Below are positions 36,127-49,160 of a stretch of DNA of 64,000 bases, one piece after another. The DNA lies in the NCBI GenBank assembly GCA_037389465.1, contig JAZARR010000171.1:1550001-1614000 (forward strand). Direction: 5' to 3'. Position 1 is the first letter of the stretch. Every line of letters starts with the position of its first letter. Below the pieces are notes generated by a model. It did not search any database. It was not told the DNA's origin and saw only the letters and a program-made list of their open reading frames with translations. This DNA is from Baylisascaris procyonis. Lineage: Eukaryota; Nematoda; Chromadorea; Rhabditida; Ascarididae. The position numbers were made by a program, and so were the translations under genes.

Positions 36127-36460
36127 TGGGGTAATGGCGGTGGAGGCGCAAACGTCCGACGCGCAATCGTCGCAACACCCAGATCCACAGACAGCGCTAA
36201 TGCACCTAATTCGAACGAGTGACTAAGCGGGATGTCGCATCGGACGATTCACTTTGTAAGCAGCTGCAGCGCCAGGCAAACGAAAAAAACGCCATAGACG
36301 CAGAGCGTGTAGAGATGACGTCATAGGCAGTATTTGTGGTGCAACAGCTGATTAACGGCGATGCAACAATGAAAAGGTGTGTGTCATGAAACGATGGCAA
36401 TAAATTGGTGCTTGATTGATCTGTTCATTTGCGATGATCTTCGTGATGACGTCATGTCTG
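36127..36460 (-). promoter_or_regulatory. Probable TEX2 promoter and untranslated first exon, with two TGACGTCA sites
   Basis: A markedly GC-richer block sits 2.6 kb upstream of the TEX2 start codon. On the minus strand it ends at CCCCA followed by GTAAGTTAC, a near-ideal donor at 36126. This could join to the acceptor at 33514-33515, giving a 5' leader exon. Two full cAMP-response-type palindromes, TGACGTCA, occur at 36316-36323 and 36447-36454. Such sites bind CREB/ATF bZIP factors. On the plus strand an ATG at 36134 opens a 30-codon frame (MAVEAQTSDAQSSQHPDPQT) and a second open frame follows (SLCKQLQRQANEKNAIDAER), so a small divergent gene is an alternative reading. Confidence 0.45.
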
Positions 36461-38193
36461 TGTGTATGTATGTATGTCTGTCGTTTCGCACTTTCTTGTA
36501 GTCCTATTTCCGACACACCTGAAGTTGCAATTAATGATGGTAATCTCATATATACGCATCAATCTTCTCGTAGTAAACAATTTTATTAATTTCAAAGCGA
36601 GTTATAGATAACTAAAAATGCGCTTTGAAATTGTACATTTTAAAAAGTTGATTAAAATTTTTGAGTATAAATATTTCAATTTTTTTTAATGAATCCCGAA
36701 AACTTTTATTCATATGATGATTTTGATATTTATTTTTCCAATTTTTTTACAAATTTTCAGAAAACTTTTCAAAAAATTTTCCAGAAAAACGTTAAAGAAA
36801 TTTTTCTTTAGAAGTTGCTCTTGCATATCAAAAACGTGACTATATGAGAAAATATTTTATATTTATATTTTTATTTTATATATCCATATTTTTCTTTTCA
36901 TCGTGCATACAGGAAAAAAGTGAATAAAAGTTTGAAAAGTATTCAAATATTGCTACTTGAATACCTTTAACGAGGAAGTATTTCATTTTGTCAGTAAGTA
37001 TATTGGCGATGAAGTACTATCGAGTCGAGAATTTATTTTTTTTTTTTAATGCAGACTGAATATGCATTAATGATATGAAGAGTCGAAGTGAACATAGCCA
37101 TTAAAGTTTAGTAAAATGCCCGAGCTGTAGTTCTCTTACAGTTTCAAGCCAAGATTGTGTATGTGTATGCACGAGCGATTTTTTCCTCTTTTTTTTTCGT
37201 TCGAGCTCATTTCTTAATGTTTTTCAATTATAAATAATCTTTTTCAACAATTATCTATTAAGTGCAAACGATTCTTATGAAGCATTTTAGTGAAAAAAGA
37301 AGAAGGCAAAAAAAAATCTGAAAAAATAAAATGAATTCGAGATTAAAGAGATCTCCAAGTTCCATTCTCTCCCCTCCTACATATTGCATTGTTGTTGACA
37401 TATATCAAAACATCTACTCACAGCACAATAAACCACTGTTATGTCGAGCTTTAATTTCAGGTACTACAATAAAATGTTATTATTCATTCTATGAGACATA
37501 TTAACAACACATCGTAGTGTATATGTCTGTAATAATACGATCAGCTCATGTTCATATTTATATTTTTTTTGCAAGTATTATTGGTTGCATTAATATGTAG
37601 TGGATGCCAATATTGAAATAAATGAGTGCATCACTGAGTTCAAAGATATAAAATGTTGATGCATAGCGATATGGTGTTGTTTAGCAATCCTGTTTTTATC
37701 GACGCCTATCGCAACCAATATGATCTTCACTTGGCCACTGAATGTTTTCATTGAAATCGCGGTGAATGAGTTATTTATTTCACACAACACACCTAACGAT
37801 CGCCTCATGATCGTTGTTTTTGATTTATGGCTTTTTTTCATTTGCAAGTAGATAGTCTTGAAGGGTGATATAAACTAGATTAGTCTTGAAGGCGGTAAGG
37901 CGGTATAGACCGCCGATTTCGATGATGTGGTCCATTGTCAACTTATAACTACGGCTATCATAGGCGCTGGCTCGTCAGCCATTATTTTTTCCTTTAATGA
38001 CGTATTCAATCTATAATATGATTATACCAAGAGCCGATGCCATGAATATCCCTCAATGTTTTTCCCCGTATTACCTTCGCTTTAGGTTTTTTGGTGCAAA
38101 ATGTTATGTTATTATGTGAAAATGTATTTTCAAACTATGTCTACATTTACTGATTTAATTCCTGTTTAATTATGACATGACTGCTCGATTCTT

Positions 38194-38195
<2 letters not shown>

Positions 38196-38239
<44 letters not shown>
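38196..38239. repeat. (TA)n microsatellite
   Basis: About 44 bp of alternating AT in intergenic DNA. Confidence 0.95.
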
Positions 38240-38241
<2 letters not shown>

Positions 38242-40809
38242 CTGCTTGTTTACCTGTGCAATGTGTCACTTAACGTCACAATCACTTTAACCATTTCATA
38301 TAATCAATTTATATCAGTTCATGCCTAATATTTTAAAATTCTATGCATGAGCAAATCATGAGCATTAGAATAGAGCCATCACCAATCTACTGATTTATCA
38401 GGTAATTAAAATTTATAGCAGTAATGAACCAATGATAACAAAAACTATTTCCAAAAAATCTACGCATAGATGATGCTAATGTAGCACTTGCGTATTACAA
38501 AAATGTTTTCATTTCCAATTGTAAGATATTTTTAACAAAATTCTGACGGAAATTTCAAATATCCCAAAGCTTGCCGAATTTAGAATTTTTGCAGAGTTCG
38601 CGATCGCAATTTCATAGTTCCTTTTTTTTCAAATATTGAAATTTAGGTTTCAGTGAGTGAAGTAATAGAGGCGCTATTTATTCGATTTAGGTTTTACCAT
38701 CTCCTATAAGGATATGGCATACTGTATACTTGCTACTGTAATAACTGTTGAAATATTAGCTAAGACCTGTGAAAACATATAGCCATATATATAAGACCCA
38801 TATTGTATTTGTCATTCCATGTTTGTTTGCTAGCAGTGAGTATTAATACTTCATTTTGAAATATTTTCGAATGAACAACAGATAATCAGTAGAAAAAATA
38901 ACGAATTCTAAATTAATAACCAAGTGAAAAAAATGGCGAATTCTATATTGGCAAAGAAGCTACAAAATAGTGAATTCTTTAAAAAGTTTAGAGTTCAAAT
39001 TTTTTTAAAATATAATATTGCTTTAGTACCACGAGCTAAATTGAAAACAAAATATGCAGCAATTTGAAAATTTTGAAATTCTTTAATACCGTTTAATTTT
39101 TAATGGAACTGGGAGCTCAAAAATTAAGGTACCACTATTATCCCATAATGCGTATTTGAATTATTGTTCGCATAATTCGGTGGCTTAACTCTTATTATTG
39201 ATCCCCTATCGCTTTGATATATTTTCGTTATTTAATACATTGCAATTCATGATAAAATAAAAGGAATAGATGGGCTATTTAATTGTTTGTTATGATATGT
39301 AAAAGTACAAAAGAATGGCTCGAACAAAACAAACAGTTAAACTGGTCGGATTAGACGAACAAATTTCGATAGAGAATCGAAAAGTTCAATTTCTTTTTGC
39401 ATTTTTCCACTCGATTTTCGCTAATGAATTCGCGAATTCAGCAATCGTTATGAACAACAAACAAAAATTCTAGATGTTTTCTCTCAAATAAGTGTAATTA
39501 GCTATACAATTTTTGTCAACTAAAGAGTTTAATTCACTATTAAAATGTGCGAAAATTTCACATTTCACTTTACTAATATACTGTTACTATTATTATTGGT
39601 CAGTAGTTATCGTTGGATTGAATTGTTATTCGACTCGTTTCTTATTATTTCCATATGTTCTTTTCATAAGCAATTGAGATCTTTTATATTTTATTCTTTT
39701 AACATTACTAACCCCTAACTTGACGTATCAACAACTTTGTTACGATAAGGATTGACTTATGTTGTATGCTGCAACATCTTCATACAAACGGAAATGCCAC
39801 CGAACGTGTCTACCCAAAAAGTTTGTGTCGCCATATTTGCTACCTGGCTACCCGTCGGTAGTGAGAGTTGCCCGCAGGTATTTGTTAGTGATTGGTGCTT
39901 AATTACAGATGTTTCAACACTACTTTTTAAAAGCCATTTTTAAATTAAATTGAAGTCATGACTCATCTCTCGTGTTTCAAAAAAATCTAACAAGCTTACT
40001 GCATCTTTTTTTTTTTGAGATGTCCAATCGAGTGCATTTTTTCCACGCATTTTTGTAGATTTGCTTCGGAAAAGTGCATTATACGTAGCAAATGAGCATT
40101 ATCACGATGTCGCTTCAGTACGCGTTCGTGTATTTTTGTCTCTCTCTTTGTTTAGTAGTTTCAATGTGTGAAGTACGGAAACTAGAAACACGAAATCGAT
40201 CGAATAAAATTGCATACAAAATGAGAATCACATACAGAATTTTTCATGCCGATTTGCCAATTTCGAATAAAATTGGAAACGTTTTAAGAGGGGTTGAAAA
40301 ATTTCCACGGATTGAACCTCGATTTTTCATAAATTTTTATACCTTCTTAGATCACCTAAGATATGAAAGCACTATCGTGGATATTGTTTTTTGTTGATAA
40401 CCTGCAGAATTAGTTGATCAGATAAAGAGGATCAAAAAAGCATTTATCGTGGTAGCTGTTCTGCCTTCTTCACTTATTTTATTGCTTTATATGTAATTCA
40501 AAAGAAATTATTGCAACTCGAAGTTATATGCAATGTTTTCCAATATTAGAACATTGCAATGTATCAATTGCAAATATTGCATCGTATTTTAAAATATCAC
40601 AAAATCTCTTGTATATTAATATTTTGCAAATATCCTATTCAATTAACAAATTGAAAAACGATTGCAAATTGAATTTACACAATAAAATAATCTGCAAGTA
40701 TGACATTATTTTAATTAATTAAACCCATAAATGCACCATTAATTAAAAACATGAGATTATTTAAGAACTATGAGTGCAAAATAAAATATAAAAATGAACA
40801 AGAAGATGA

Positions 40810-40946
40810 TAAAAATAGATGGTATTTGTAAAGAGGATATCCTAAGAAAAGAACAAAGATCTGAGAGGTGTACACGTTTCGGCCCTTATTCGTTTACGTG
40901 TGCACCGGAGTTATGCGCGGGCCATCATCAGAACGATACATACCAT
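40810..40946 (-). mobile_element. Second copy of the 26.8-kb repeat tail, opposite orientation
   Basis: About 135 bp, read on the minus strand, match 26799-26933 nearly throughout, including ATAACTCCGGTGCACACGTA and GAATAAGGGCCGAAACGTGT. Here the core reads CTGATGA rather than CTGACGA. Only the tail is present; the short ORF next to the first copy is absent here. It lies in the intergenic region between TEX2 and the transporter. Confidence 0.7.
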
Positions 40947-43882
40947 CACTCCATTAAACGGATTACTCAACAACGAATAAACTGCGTTTGCAAAAATGAA
41001 TTTACATTCATAGTTAAATTGCATTCAACATAGCGTCTATTGCAACGACGTATGTACAACATCGATCAAATCTCATATAGAAGTTAGTCGTTTATGGTGT
41101 CAATATTGACGCTTTATGCAATGATATTTGTTTTTTGAGTATTTATGCAATGCAAAAATAGAACAACGAAAAGTTTATCAATATAGGTGCTTAGGTAAAT
41201 CGATTTTATTTTGTACTGCAAAAAATATTTTTGAGAATAGAAAAATTTGCGTAGAAATTTAGACAAAAATTTTAAATTTTTCAAAAGGTAAATTGAAATC
41301 ACACATAAAAACCGGGAAAAAGATAAGTTTCATTTATGAGAAATATATTCGTAAATTGTGGAAAATCTTCAAAAATAGCATTTATATAATTTCAAAAAAA
41401 TTAAAAATAAAAAATAAAATAAAATAAAATTTTATTATCTCTTCACATATCGAGAAAAAATTAACTAGAGGAAAATCAATGAAAGAATGAATTATGTTTT
41501 TCGAAAAGATTTCATTTGAAACTTTTATTGAACAATCAAGCGCAACTATATAAATAATTTACTGAAGAAATCAAATCATTGCGATGAACGTAGGAAATTA
41601 TAAGATTTAAATAAATAGTGAAGGGCAATGCAAATAACCGAAATGCTTCAATGGTGTAATCGGCGATAGATGTCAATTGTAATGCGTAATGTGTGTGCCT
41701 GCTGCGAAATAAGAATTTTCTATTCTATTCTGTTCCATTCCATTTCATTATATTATATTATATTGTGATCCATTCGAAACAACCAAATATTTCACAGTTT
41801 GCGATAGAAAACTCATCTCCCTCCGCAAAAAATAAAATTTTCATCGCTTTCTGCTTCATTTCCTACCAGGTAGGGGAAGAAAGCTTTATTGAAAGTTAAT
41901 AAGTCGCAAAAATCTTTAAGAAATGACAGAAGGGGAAGTGGAAAGGAGGCTATATTAGACCATCGATTATATGAGAAGAAAAATAAAGTGAGGTGTATGT
42001 CAAGAAGAGTTGTCTCTCGTATACATACGCAATACCCATATCTTATCTTGCAACCAGAATGCAGGTTCTAGGATCGAATGCCGTATCAATCAGAGGTCAA
42101 CCGATCACCTTACATTTTCATCATGCTATTCGATCGACCGATTTTTGAAAGCTGCGTAATAAAAGTGCTCATCGATCAAATTTTCTTCACCTTGATGCTA
42201 TTTTTATTTCCTACAACGCGTTACCATCTTCTAAACTCTTTGTCTTCTTTGCCTTTATTAGGCTATGGCTGATCGCTTCTTTTTTTGTGGCTCATTTGCA
42301 TATAAACAAATTAGCCGCTTATCTCAGTGAAGTTATATCAGCATCGTTTCGACTGATTTCACTAGAGATTTCCATTTGCTCAATAAAACTTAATAATTTG
42401 CTGATGAAAAATAGTATATATGAGCGGTTAAATTAGTTTTTCTTTATTGCGCATTTTTATTATTTATTGGTAATTCATGAGAGCGGTCGGTCTAAACAGC
42501 CGATTGCAAACCAATATCTTCGATACATTCAATAACTAAATGTTTCAAATATTGGTCACGTTTTGACCTTCACAACATGATAGTGTCGAACAAGGTGCAA
42601 AGTTCATTGCTCATTTAAGGATCCATCACCTTCCGCGATTGGCCAGCTTCCCATCTTACCACCTCGTATTTATAGCTTCATCTATTGCTGCAATTTCACA
42701 GCATTATTGTTAATTCATCATTGCATCAGAATCTCCTCGTTTAGTTGGTATCATAAATCTTTTATTTTCAATACCAACGAACATAACGCATATAAATTAA
42801 TGTCAAATAGCATATTTTTGAATTTCCTCATCTAATATTTGTAGAAATTTTCCAATATAAAAATATTTTTAAAAAACTTCACAAATCGTTTTCTATTTAT
42901 AAATTTGTAAAATTCCAATTATTTTTCCTTCTATTGTTTGTATTCATATGAATGCATATATAGTCGCATTATTTACGATAAGTCGAAAAAAAATGAAAAC
43001 ATTTACAATTTCACAATTGTCATATGATCAATAAGTTTGGTTCCACCGTTCACAGATAATTGCATTACGTTGAGTTGAATGACTTTGTATATACTTCAAA
43101 TTGTATGCAAAATCATATTTCGGGCAAATAGATCCCCATATGAACGTTGTGAAAATTTCTCAGTATATTTCAATATCAATTTTTTTTAGGCGACTTGAAG
43201 CATACGTTTGAAGACTGCAATAATTTGCGGGTTTTTTTTTTTTTTTTGAGGGGATATAGGGGAGTGAATATAGAATGAATATCTCCTAAATAAATCGTCA
43301 TAAGTTTTTAATTTCATTAATTTACTTTTTGAAAGTTGATCGATCATAAATTATTTCCATAGTATCAGTAGCATTCTATAGCACAGTTTTGCCAAAACGA
43401 AGTGAGAAGATACGGAAGGAAACCTGATTGAACGAATGTCAGCATTCATTAGCGCTATATATAATCATGAAATTATCTCGTTCAAATAAAAACGCACACC
43501 ATCGACGACAATACTGATTCACTTTTTTATTCTGCACTCAGTATTCCAATATTTTGTTGTAATGTTACTTCGTCCCCCCTCCCCCCCTCCATTTCCCCTC
43601 TTACCATCATTTCCTTCTCTTATTCAGTGAGTTTTTTTTTTTCCGTTTCGTTGAGAAATTCTTATAATTCACTGAAAAAAAAAACACGCTGAATATTGCT
43701 TTGTCTAAATTACTATTAAAATATTTTTTAATAGTTTTCTTGATGTGAAATTCAAGCAAAGGACTGATCACATTCTTTTTTCGATGAATATTTAAGGCTA
43801 TCTGAGTAATGGAATGGTTCATGGCAAATTGATAAATTCTAGTCTTGCAAAATAGGCTGAAAAGTTCGATTAAAATTTTGAA

Positions 43883-43910
43883 TTTTTTTTTTTTTTTTTT
43901 TTTTTTTTTT
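43883..43910. repeat. Long T homopolymer
   Basis: An unbroken run of about 28 T. A similar run of about 24 T occurs at 62804-62827. On the minus strand these are poly-A and could mark old retroposon tails, but no element body is recognisable beside them. Confidence 0.9.
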
Positions 43911-45267
43911 GAAGGAGAAGGATTCAAATGAATCATTCTTCCTCGAAAATTTTTCTAGACTATAATATTGGTAAATTAATTGATAAACTCTAAATTTCGA
44001 TCAAAGAAATGAAAAAAAAATTAGTGGGCGTATTCAATTTTCTTATACGTCATACTCTATCTACGGTTTCTAGTCGCTGTAAATGAACGGCATTCACCAA
44101 AACGAATCGTTTTGTGATGACGATAACGAATTCTTCCAAGACACATGATATATGTGTAATTATTGTGGTTTAGTGATGACGATATACTCTAACTCATTTG
44201 GTACCGTTATTCGTAACTTATTTCGTACTACTATTTACCTATAACTTTTACTTAGTTCTTATTACTAGTTGCTTGTAATTTTTACTCCTTATCATTCATC
44301 GCTCATAATTTTCACTCATTTCTCATTATTACTGGTTCATTATCCTTACTTCTTACTTACCCCTTGCTTACTTCTTAGTTTTAGTTGCTTATAACATCTA
44401 CTTCTACTTGCTTATAGTCTAACACCTATTTCTTCACCTACGATAAGGTGAGATACGCACCTTTCGAATTGATTTAGAAATGCTCAATTCAACTCTCTTT
44501 ATAAAGAAAATATGCTTTTGGTTTTGCTCACATGTTTCAATTACGTTGCTTTTTCTCATCGATCTTTAATTTTTGAAGAGGAAAGAAAGCATCTTCATTG
44601 TGGAATTTAAATCATTAACGATAGAAATGGACAGTCGAAAAATATATTGAATAAATTTCTTTTATATTTTTTAAAATGGAATTTACCTCTTTTTTTTGCT
44701 CTTTATGAATGGATTTATATGCGTTGTTTATGATACAGTATATTTTTTTTAGAATGAGTACAGTAAATTGTCATATAATACAGTATATTCTTCATTGTCT
44801 ATGATAATTTATTCGCTAAATTATTAACTATCATAGATTATCGAATGAGAAGAATTTAAAAAAAAAAACGAAAAAAAGCTTTGTTGATAAGAAAAATCTT
44901 ATCAGTTAAAAAGGATTTCGGAACTTCATTATCCATTAGTATTTGATGAATAAAATTCATAATATTTTCATATATCACATTCATTTTTTATGAACGATAG
45001 CAGAGAACAATTCATTACTAGTTTTACCGAAGTTTATTTTATAGAAAAGCAGATAATTTTTTGACTAAAATAAAGTTTGCTAACTAACGTATGGTCACAG
45101 TTGTGTTGTGCTCAAATTGGTTTCAATTTTTTATGTGCACAATGAAACGATTCGACGAATAAAATCAATTAGGAAAAGATAAATTTCTGAGAAAAAAAAA
45201 AGGTGTGTCCCACATTGAAGACAACCTCTGATTTCATTTGCCTTCTTTGTTGTTCCCACTTTAGAGA

Positions 45268-45269
<2 letters not shown>

Positions 45270-45348
<79 letters not shown>
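45270..45348. repeat. (TA)n microsatellite
   Basis: About 79 bp of alternating TA in intergenic DNA. Confidence 0.97.
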
Positions 45349-45349
<1 letters not shown>

Positions 45350-45929
45350 GGAGGAATTTAGGATGCAATTCGTTTTTATATTCTTTTCTTCTCTTCTCCA
45401 GTATTTAGTTACCTTTGAGATAGCTTCCATCTAATGAATGAATACAATAAGTGAACAATTCCACTCAAAAAAAAAGAGGGAATCGAATCTTCAATTTCTA
45501 CCTTTCGAAATTAAAACGCAACTATTTTTTCTAATATTCATATTCTACTTATAGTCGAAAATTTTTATTGAATTATTCATTTCAAATTTACGCAGAAATA
45601 ATTTACGACTAATAAGTTTTATGAGTTTCAACTCGTTTAGAGAGTGGGAAATATTTAATAAATGTAACGATTTTAAACTAAAGTGATAGCCAATTGCAAA
45701 TCGAACTTCACTAAAAAAAGTATTCGTTCATTACGTCATAGGTTTTTTGTTGTGTTTTGCGTCACGATGTTTGATAACTGAGCATTGAGAAGGAGATTCC
45801 ACTTCAATAAATCAAATTTTAGAATCTCTTTTTTGATGCCCAAAATGGCAAAAAGATTCTTCAAATAAAACTTTCTTCCATTTATTCAACGAATAAATTT
45901 TTGGTCTGGTCTGACTCTTTCAACTTTTA

Positions 45930-45967
45930 GTCTGACCTCTTCAAGTTTGAACTTGAAGAGGTCAGAC
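45930..45967. repeat. Perfect palindrome with 18-bp arms
   Basis: The left arm GTCTGACCTCTTCAAGTT (45930-45947) and right arm AACTTGAAGAGGTCAGAC (45950-45967) are exact reverse complements around TG. The arms continue outward for about six more bases with one mismatch (CTTTTA against GAAAAG-type), and further related GTCTG/GTCAG words lie on each side. Transcribed, this would be a strong hairpin. Confidence 0.95.
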
Positions 45968-48639
45968 GAAAAGTGGTCAGATAAAATTTTCAACCTCACG
46001 TAGAATTAAGAAGAAGAAGTATGAAAAAGCTAAAACTATTGTTTTTAATATCAGTTTTCTTGTGTTTTTTGGTGGAAAACGTGGAATTCCTGTTGAGATA
46101 TCGCCCGTGACGATAATGGAAAAAATATATAATCTGTCGTATTAAGCGATATAGGCTTATCCATTTTTCTCTGTATATTACGACGATGTTTTCTATAGCA
46201 ATAATTTTTTAATTTCATTTAGCAATTTAATTTTTCCTTATCAGATCATTGCCAATTATCCTAGGAAACATGTTCATTCTATGTGAAAACGATATCAACC
46301 CATTGATTTATCATAGATATTGATAATACATTTAGTGGAATCCATCTGTGTATATCTGAAACTTTGATTACAATCAATCGCTGCCGTTATAACAATTGAT
46401 GAACAAGTTTACGAGAACAATACCAATTAAGGAATAGCAAAATTACCATAATATTCTGTTCTTGGTACAGAATAATAAATATTGGGTCCTCTAAACAGTT
46501 ACTTCCGCTCCTGATCAGTGTTCTTTCTAATCTGTTGAGCTAAATTTTCCCAGCGCATAGACTAGATTTAATATAGACTATTTCATTTCGACGCATTTAG
46601 ATCGACATCTTTTAGGTGTTTCTTTATTGCATATATCTAATCATTTTGTGATCTTCCTTAAGAAATATTGACAACGATGGCGAAAATTTTTCGAAGAACA
46701 TTTGAAAACTCCATGAGAAATATTTGATTTAGAAATGACAACTGATGTGATCTGAATCAATCAATAAATGATTTTTAAGCAAGTATAATAATCAATATAT
46801 TCAGTAATCAATCAAATCTGAAACACTTCTGAAGAATCACCGAAATCGTCCCATAAGGAACAATATTCAAAAAGTTTGAGCTGTTTAGATACATCTTGTA
46901 GAAGAAGAGTAAAATACTTATTAAGGTTGTGTTATTCAACGAGGTTGAGGCGGAATTGCATGAGTGATCGAGAATGTCTAGAACAAACGGAAAACGTTTA
47001 GTTTGAAAGGAACAGGATGGATGAGGTCTTCTAAAGAAGGAGGGAAATATTCGGCGGAGTTGATCAACACAATTGACAGTCGATTAGACCACTTAAGATA
47101 TAGGCTTCTGATCGAAAAGATTGAACAAGGCTGTTAGTTAACTATTGTAATGAAGATCCTAGTCAACAGCGGCGACAAACGAAAAAAAAGGTGACTTCAT
47201 ATGACTAATAATACCTAACAATAAGCGATGCGGGCATTTAGATATCGCCTCAGATATCGCCTAAGGCAATATTGTCTAAATAGTGACTAAGGGGATACGG
47301 CGCTTTTTATAGCAGTATATTATATTGCGCTGAAAAGTGAATATGGCTCCTTTTCAATGTAGATACTACTAATTTGTGAGCATTAGAATGAACCAGTGAT
47401 TCAATTCTCTATATTAATAACAGCCGAGTGTTCAGTCTTATATTTTTTGTTTATTGAATTCACTGAGATGTTCTTCTCAATTTTATCTGAAAAAAAGTTT
47501 ATCTAGTTGATAGAGATGTTACTATACTCGAATTTATATCCAAATTTTGACTTCTTAGACGCCGCCCTGTATAAAATTCAGGCGATTATATTGTGGTTTT
47601 TAGCAATTTCCGTATCTTCCTTTATCTCTCTCTTGTTCTGCGAGATTTTTTCCGGTCTTTGGTGAAGGGGTCTGCTCCCAGAATTTCGGACCGGACTATG
47701 CCATAACCGGAGATCCTTTGGGGGAATTTTTTGCGTACCTTCATCGATTACAATCTCGCTATCATTCCGGCCCCTTTCTCCGACCACCTCCATGGCCCAA
47801 TATTGCCACCATTCATTCCTCGGGGAGATCGCAAATAATTTATTACAATATGAATAGAAAACGAGTATGGTGATTTGGTGGAAGTGTCTGCGCTATCGCG
47901 ACATATAGCCAGTTCCGAGGTGTCCTCTCCTTCCTTCTCCCTCCACTTTTCCTTTTCCTTTTCCAATTCCAGAACACTTGATTCTTGATAACAGAAGGCT
48001 GCTCAGATACTCGCTAGTATAAGTTGAAAGGGTTTCCGTTATTGCAAGTTGCTCAGTTTAATGTTTGTAGCAAAGATTTTCAAAATTTTCAAACGAGATG
48101 AAAAATATTTATATAACTAAAGAGTTATAAGGTAGTTTTAAAATACAGAAAATAATAAATAGATTACCCATAAATCGAAATTTTTTTCTCAATTTTTTTC
48201 TAAATGAAATAAATTCCTTTTTCAAAAAAAAATTAATAATTCGTATCAACGTTTTAATTAACTAACATGATGCAAATAAATTAATTAATTAGCGTCATAT
48301 AAATATCGCATTCGTTCCAAATGTTTGATCGATGTGGTATATTACTGCTTCCGCTTTTTTTTAATATTTCTATCGTAAAATCTAAAAAAAAATTTGATGA
48401 GTACTGATGATTTTTAACCACTAAATTGCTATTCGCTCAATCCCGTTCTCGGCGTCATAAGAAAATCACCGTTACAATTCTTCATTATGCCTTCTTTTTT
48501 TTCTGCCTTATGAGTTTGATCAGAAGTTCAATCGTTGAAAGAATAAACTTTCAACAGCTTATTATCAAGAATACTCAGTTTTCCATATTTGTTTATTTGT
48601 TTATTATTTGTTTATTTCAATGAACAGAGCATTCTTTAT

Positions 48640-48930
48640 GAATACATGTCTCTTCATATCGCTTCCGCCTTCTCCGACCCAATGCCTCTCTGGTTCAGTT
48701 GGTTTCTGTGGTCTTTAGGTCGGCCTCTCCTTCTTGCAGGTCGGTCGCGCGAAGGTTGGGGCACAGACTCGTCTCCTGCCCATCGGATGCTGACGAGCCG
48801 ATTCACCGTCTCTCCTATGACTGTCGGGATTTGTTCCACCACAGTTGTCCCTATGAGGATGTTGGACGGGGTGGCTCGGCTGAGCAGAGCCAACACTCTG
48901 GCCGTTCTCCACAATTTATAAGTTTATTGG
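48640..48930 (-). other. GC-rich block, possibly the decayed 3' end of a retroelement ORF
   Basis: About 290 bp stand out by base composition. The minus strand is open with WRTARVLALLSRATPSNILI, then TVVEQIPTVIGETVNRLVSI, then a basic tail (RPARRRGRPKDHRNQ). Its layout of W..ARV...(V).T.V...TVNRLV.(I) followed by a basic tail recalls the integrase C terminus of Pao/BEL elements. No integrase core or repeat ends were found, so the identity is weak. The plus strand is also open for 110 codons. Confidence 0.3.
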
Positions 48931-49104
48931 ACAACCCATATTAAGTATTCAATTTAAATATTTGGAATCAAGTATTTGGATATATATTTAGTACGCAACA
49001 AATACATATTAAGTATCGAAAGGAGAACTTAATTACTCTGTTATGAGTTCGTTTCGAGAGACGTTCTGCATCATTTTAATTATTATCAAAATTTAATCAT
49101 AATC

Positions 49105-49160
49105 TTACATTCTAGGTAATCAAAGGAATCACTAAACGTGATCAATTGCGTCGAAATATA
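49105..49160 (+). promoter_or_regulatory. 5' leader acceptor of the SLC17 gene
   Basis: TTACATTCTAG ends at 49115, followed by 45 untranslated bases and the ATG at 49161. In nematodes such an acceptor without a nearby upstream exon is typical of spliced-leader addition. The frame remains open upstream to the acceptor (VIKGITKRDQLRRNI), so an upstream coding exon joined here cannot be excluded. Confidence 0.45.

Larger units (their letters stand above)
33488..49115. other. Intergenic region between TEX2 and the SLC17 gene, no gene supported
   Basis: Nearly 16 kb between divergent genes. Contents seen are the probable TEX2 promoter block (36.1-36.5 kb), a 21-bp minisatellite (35361-35515), (TA)n tracts at 35781, 38196 and 45270, a T-run at 43883-43910, the 40.8-kb repeat tail, a palindrome at 45930-45967, cryptically simple ACTTATT-rich DNA at 44200-44410 and a GC-rich retroelement-like block at 48640-48930. 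Open frames here are short and not flanked by convincing splice sites. Confidence 0.65.

Noticed and set aside
39796..39879. Plus-strand ATG exon-like segment (MPPNVSTQKVCVAIFATWLP) ending at a GTATTTG donor, in frame with 49116
   Set aside because: It would need a 9-kb intron to reach the transporter, has no conserved content and the minus strand is equally open; treated as chance or an unknown exon.
44200..44410. ACTTATT/TTGCTTA-rich stretch that looked like a tandem array
   Set aside because: No fixed period; it is only cryptically simple sequence.
47578..47966. Two overlapping minus-strand frames of moderate GC
   Set aside because: No recognisable motif, no splice signals and the frames overlap inconsistently.
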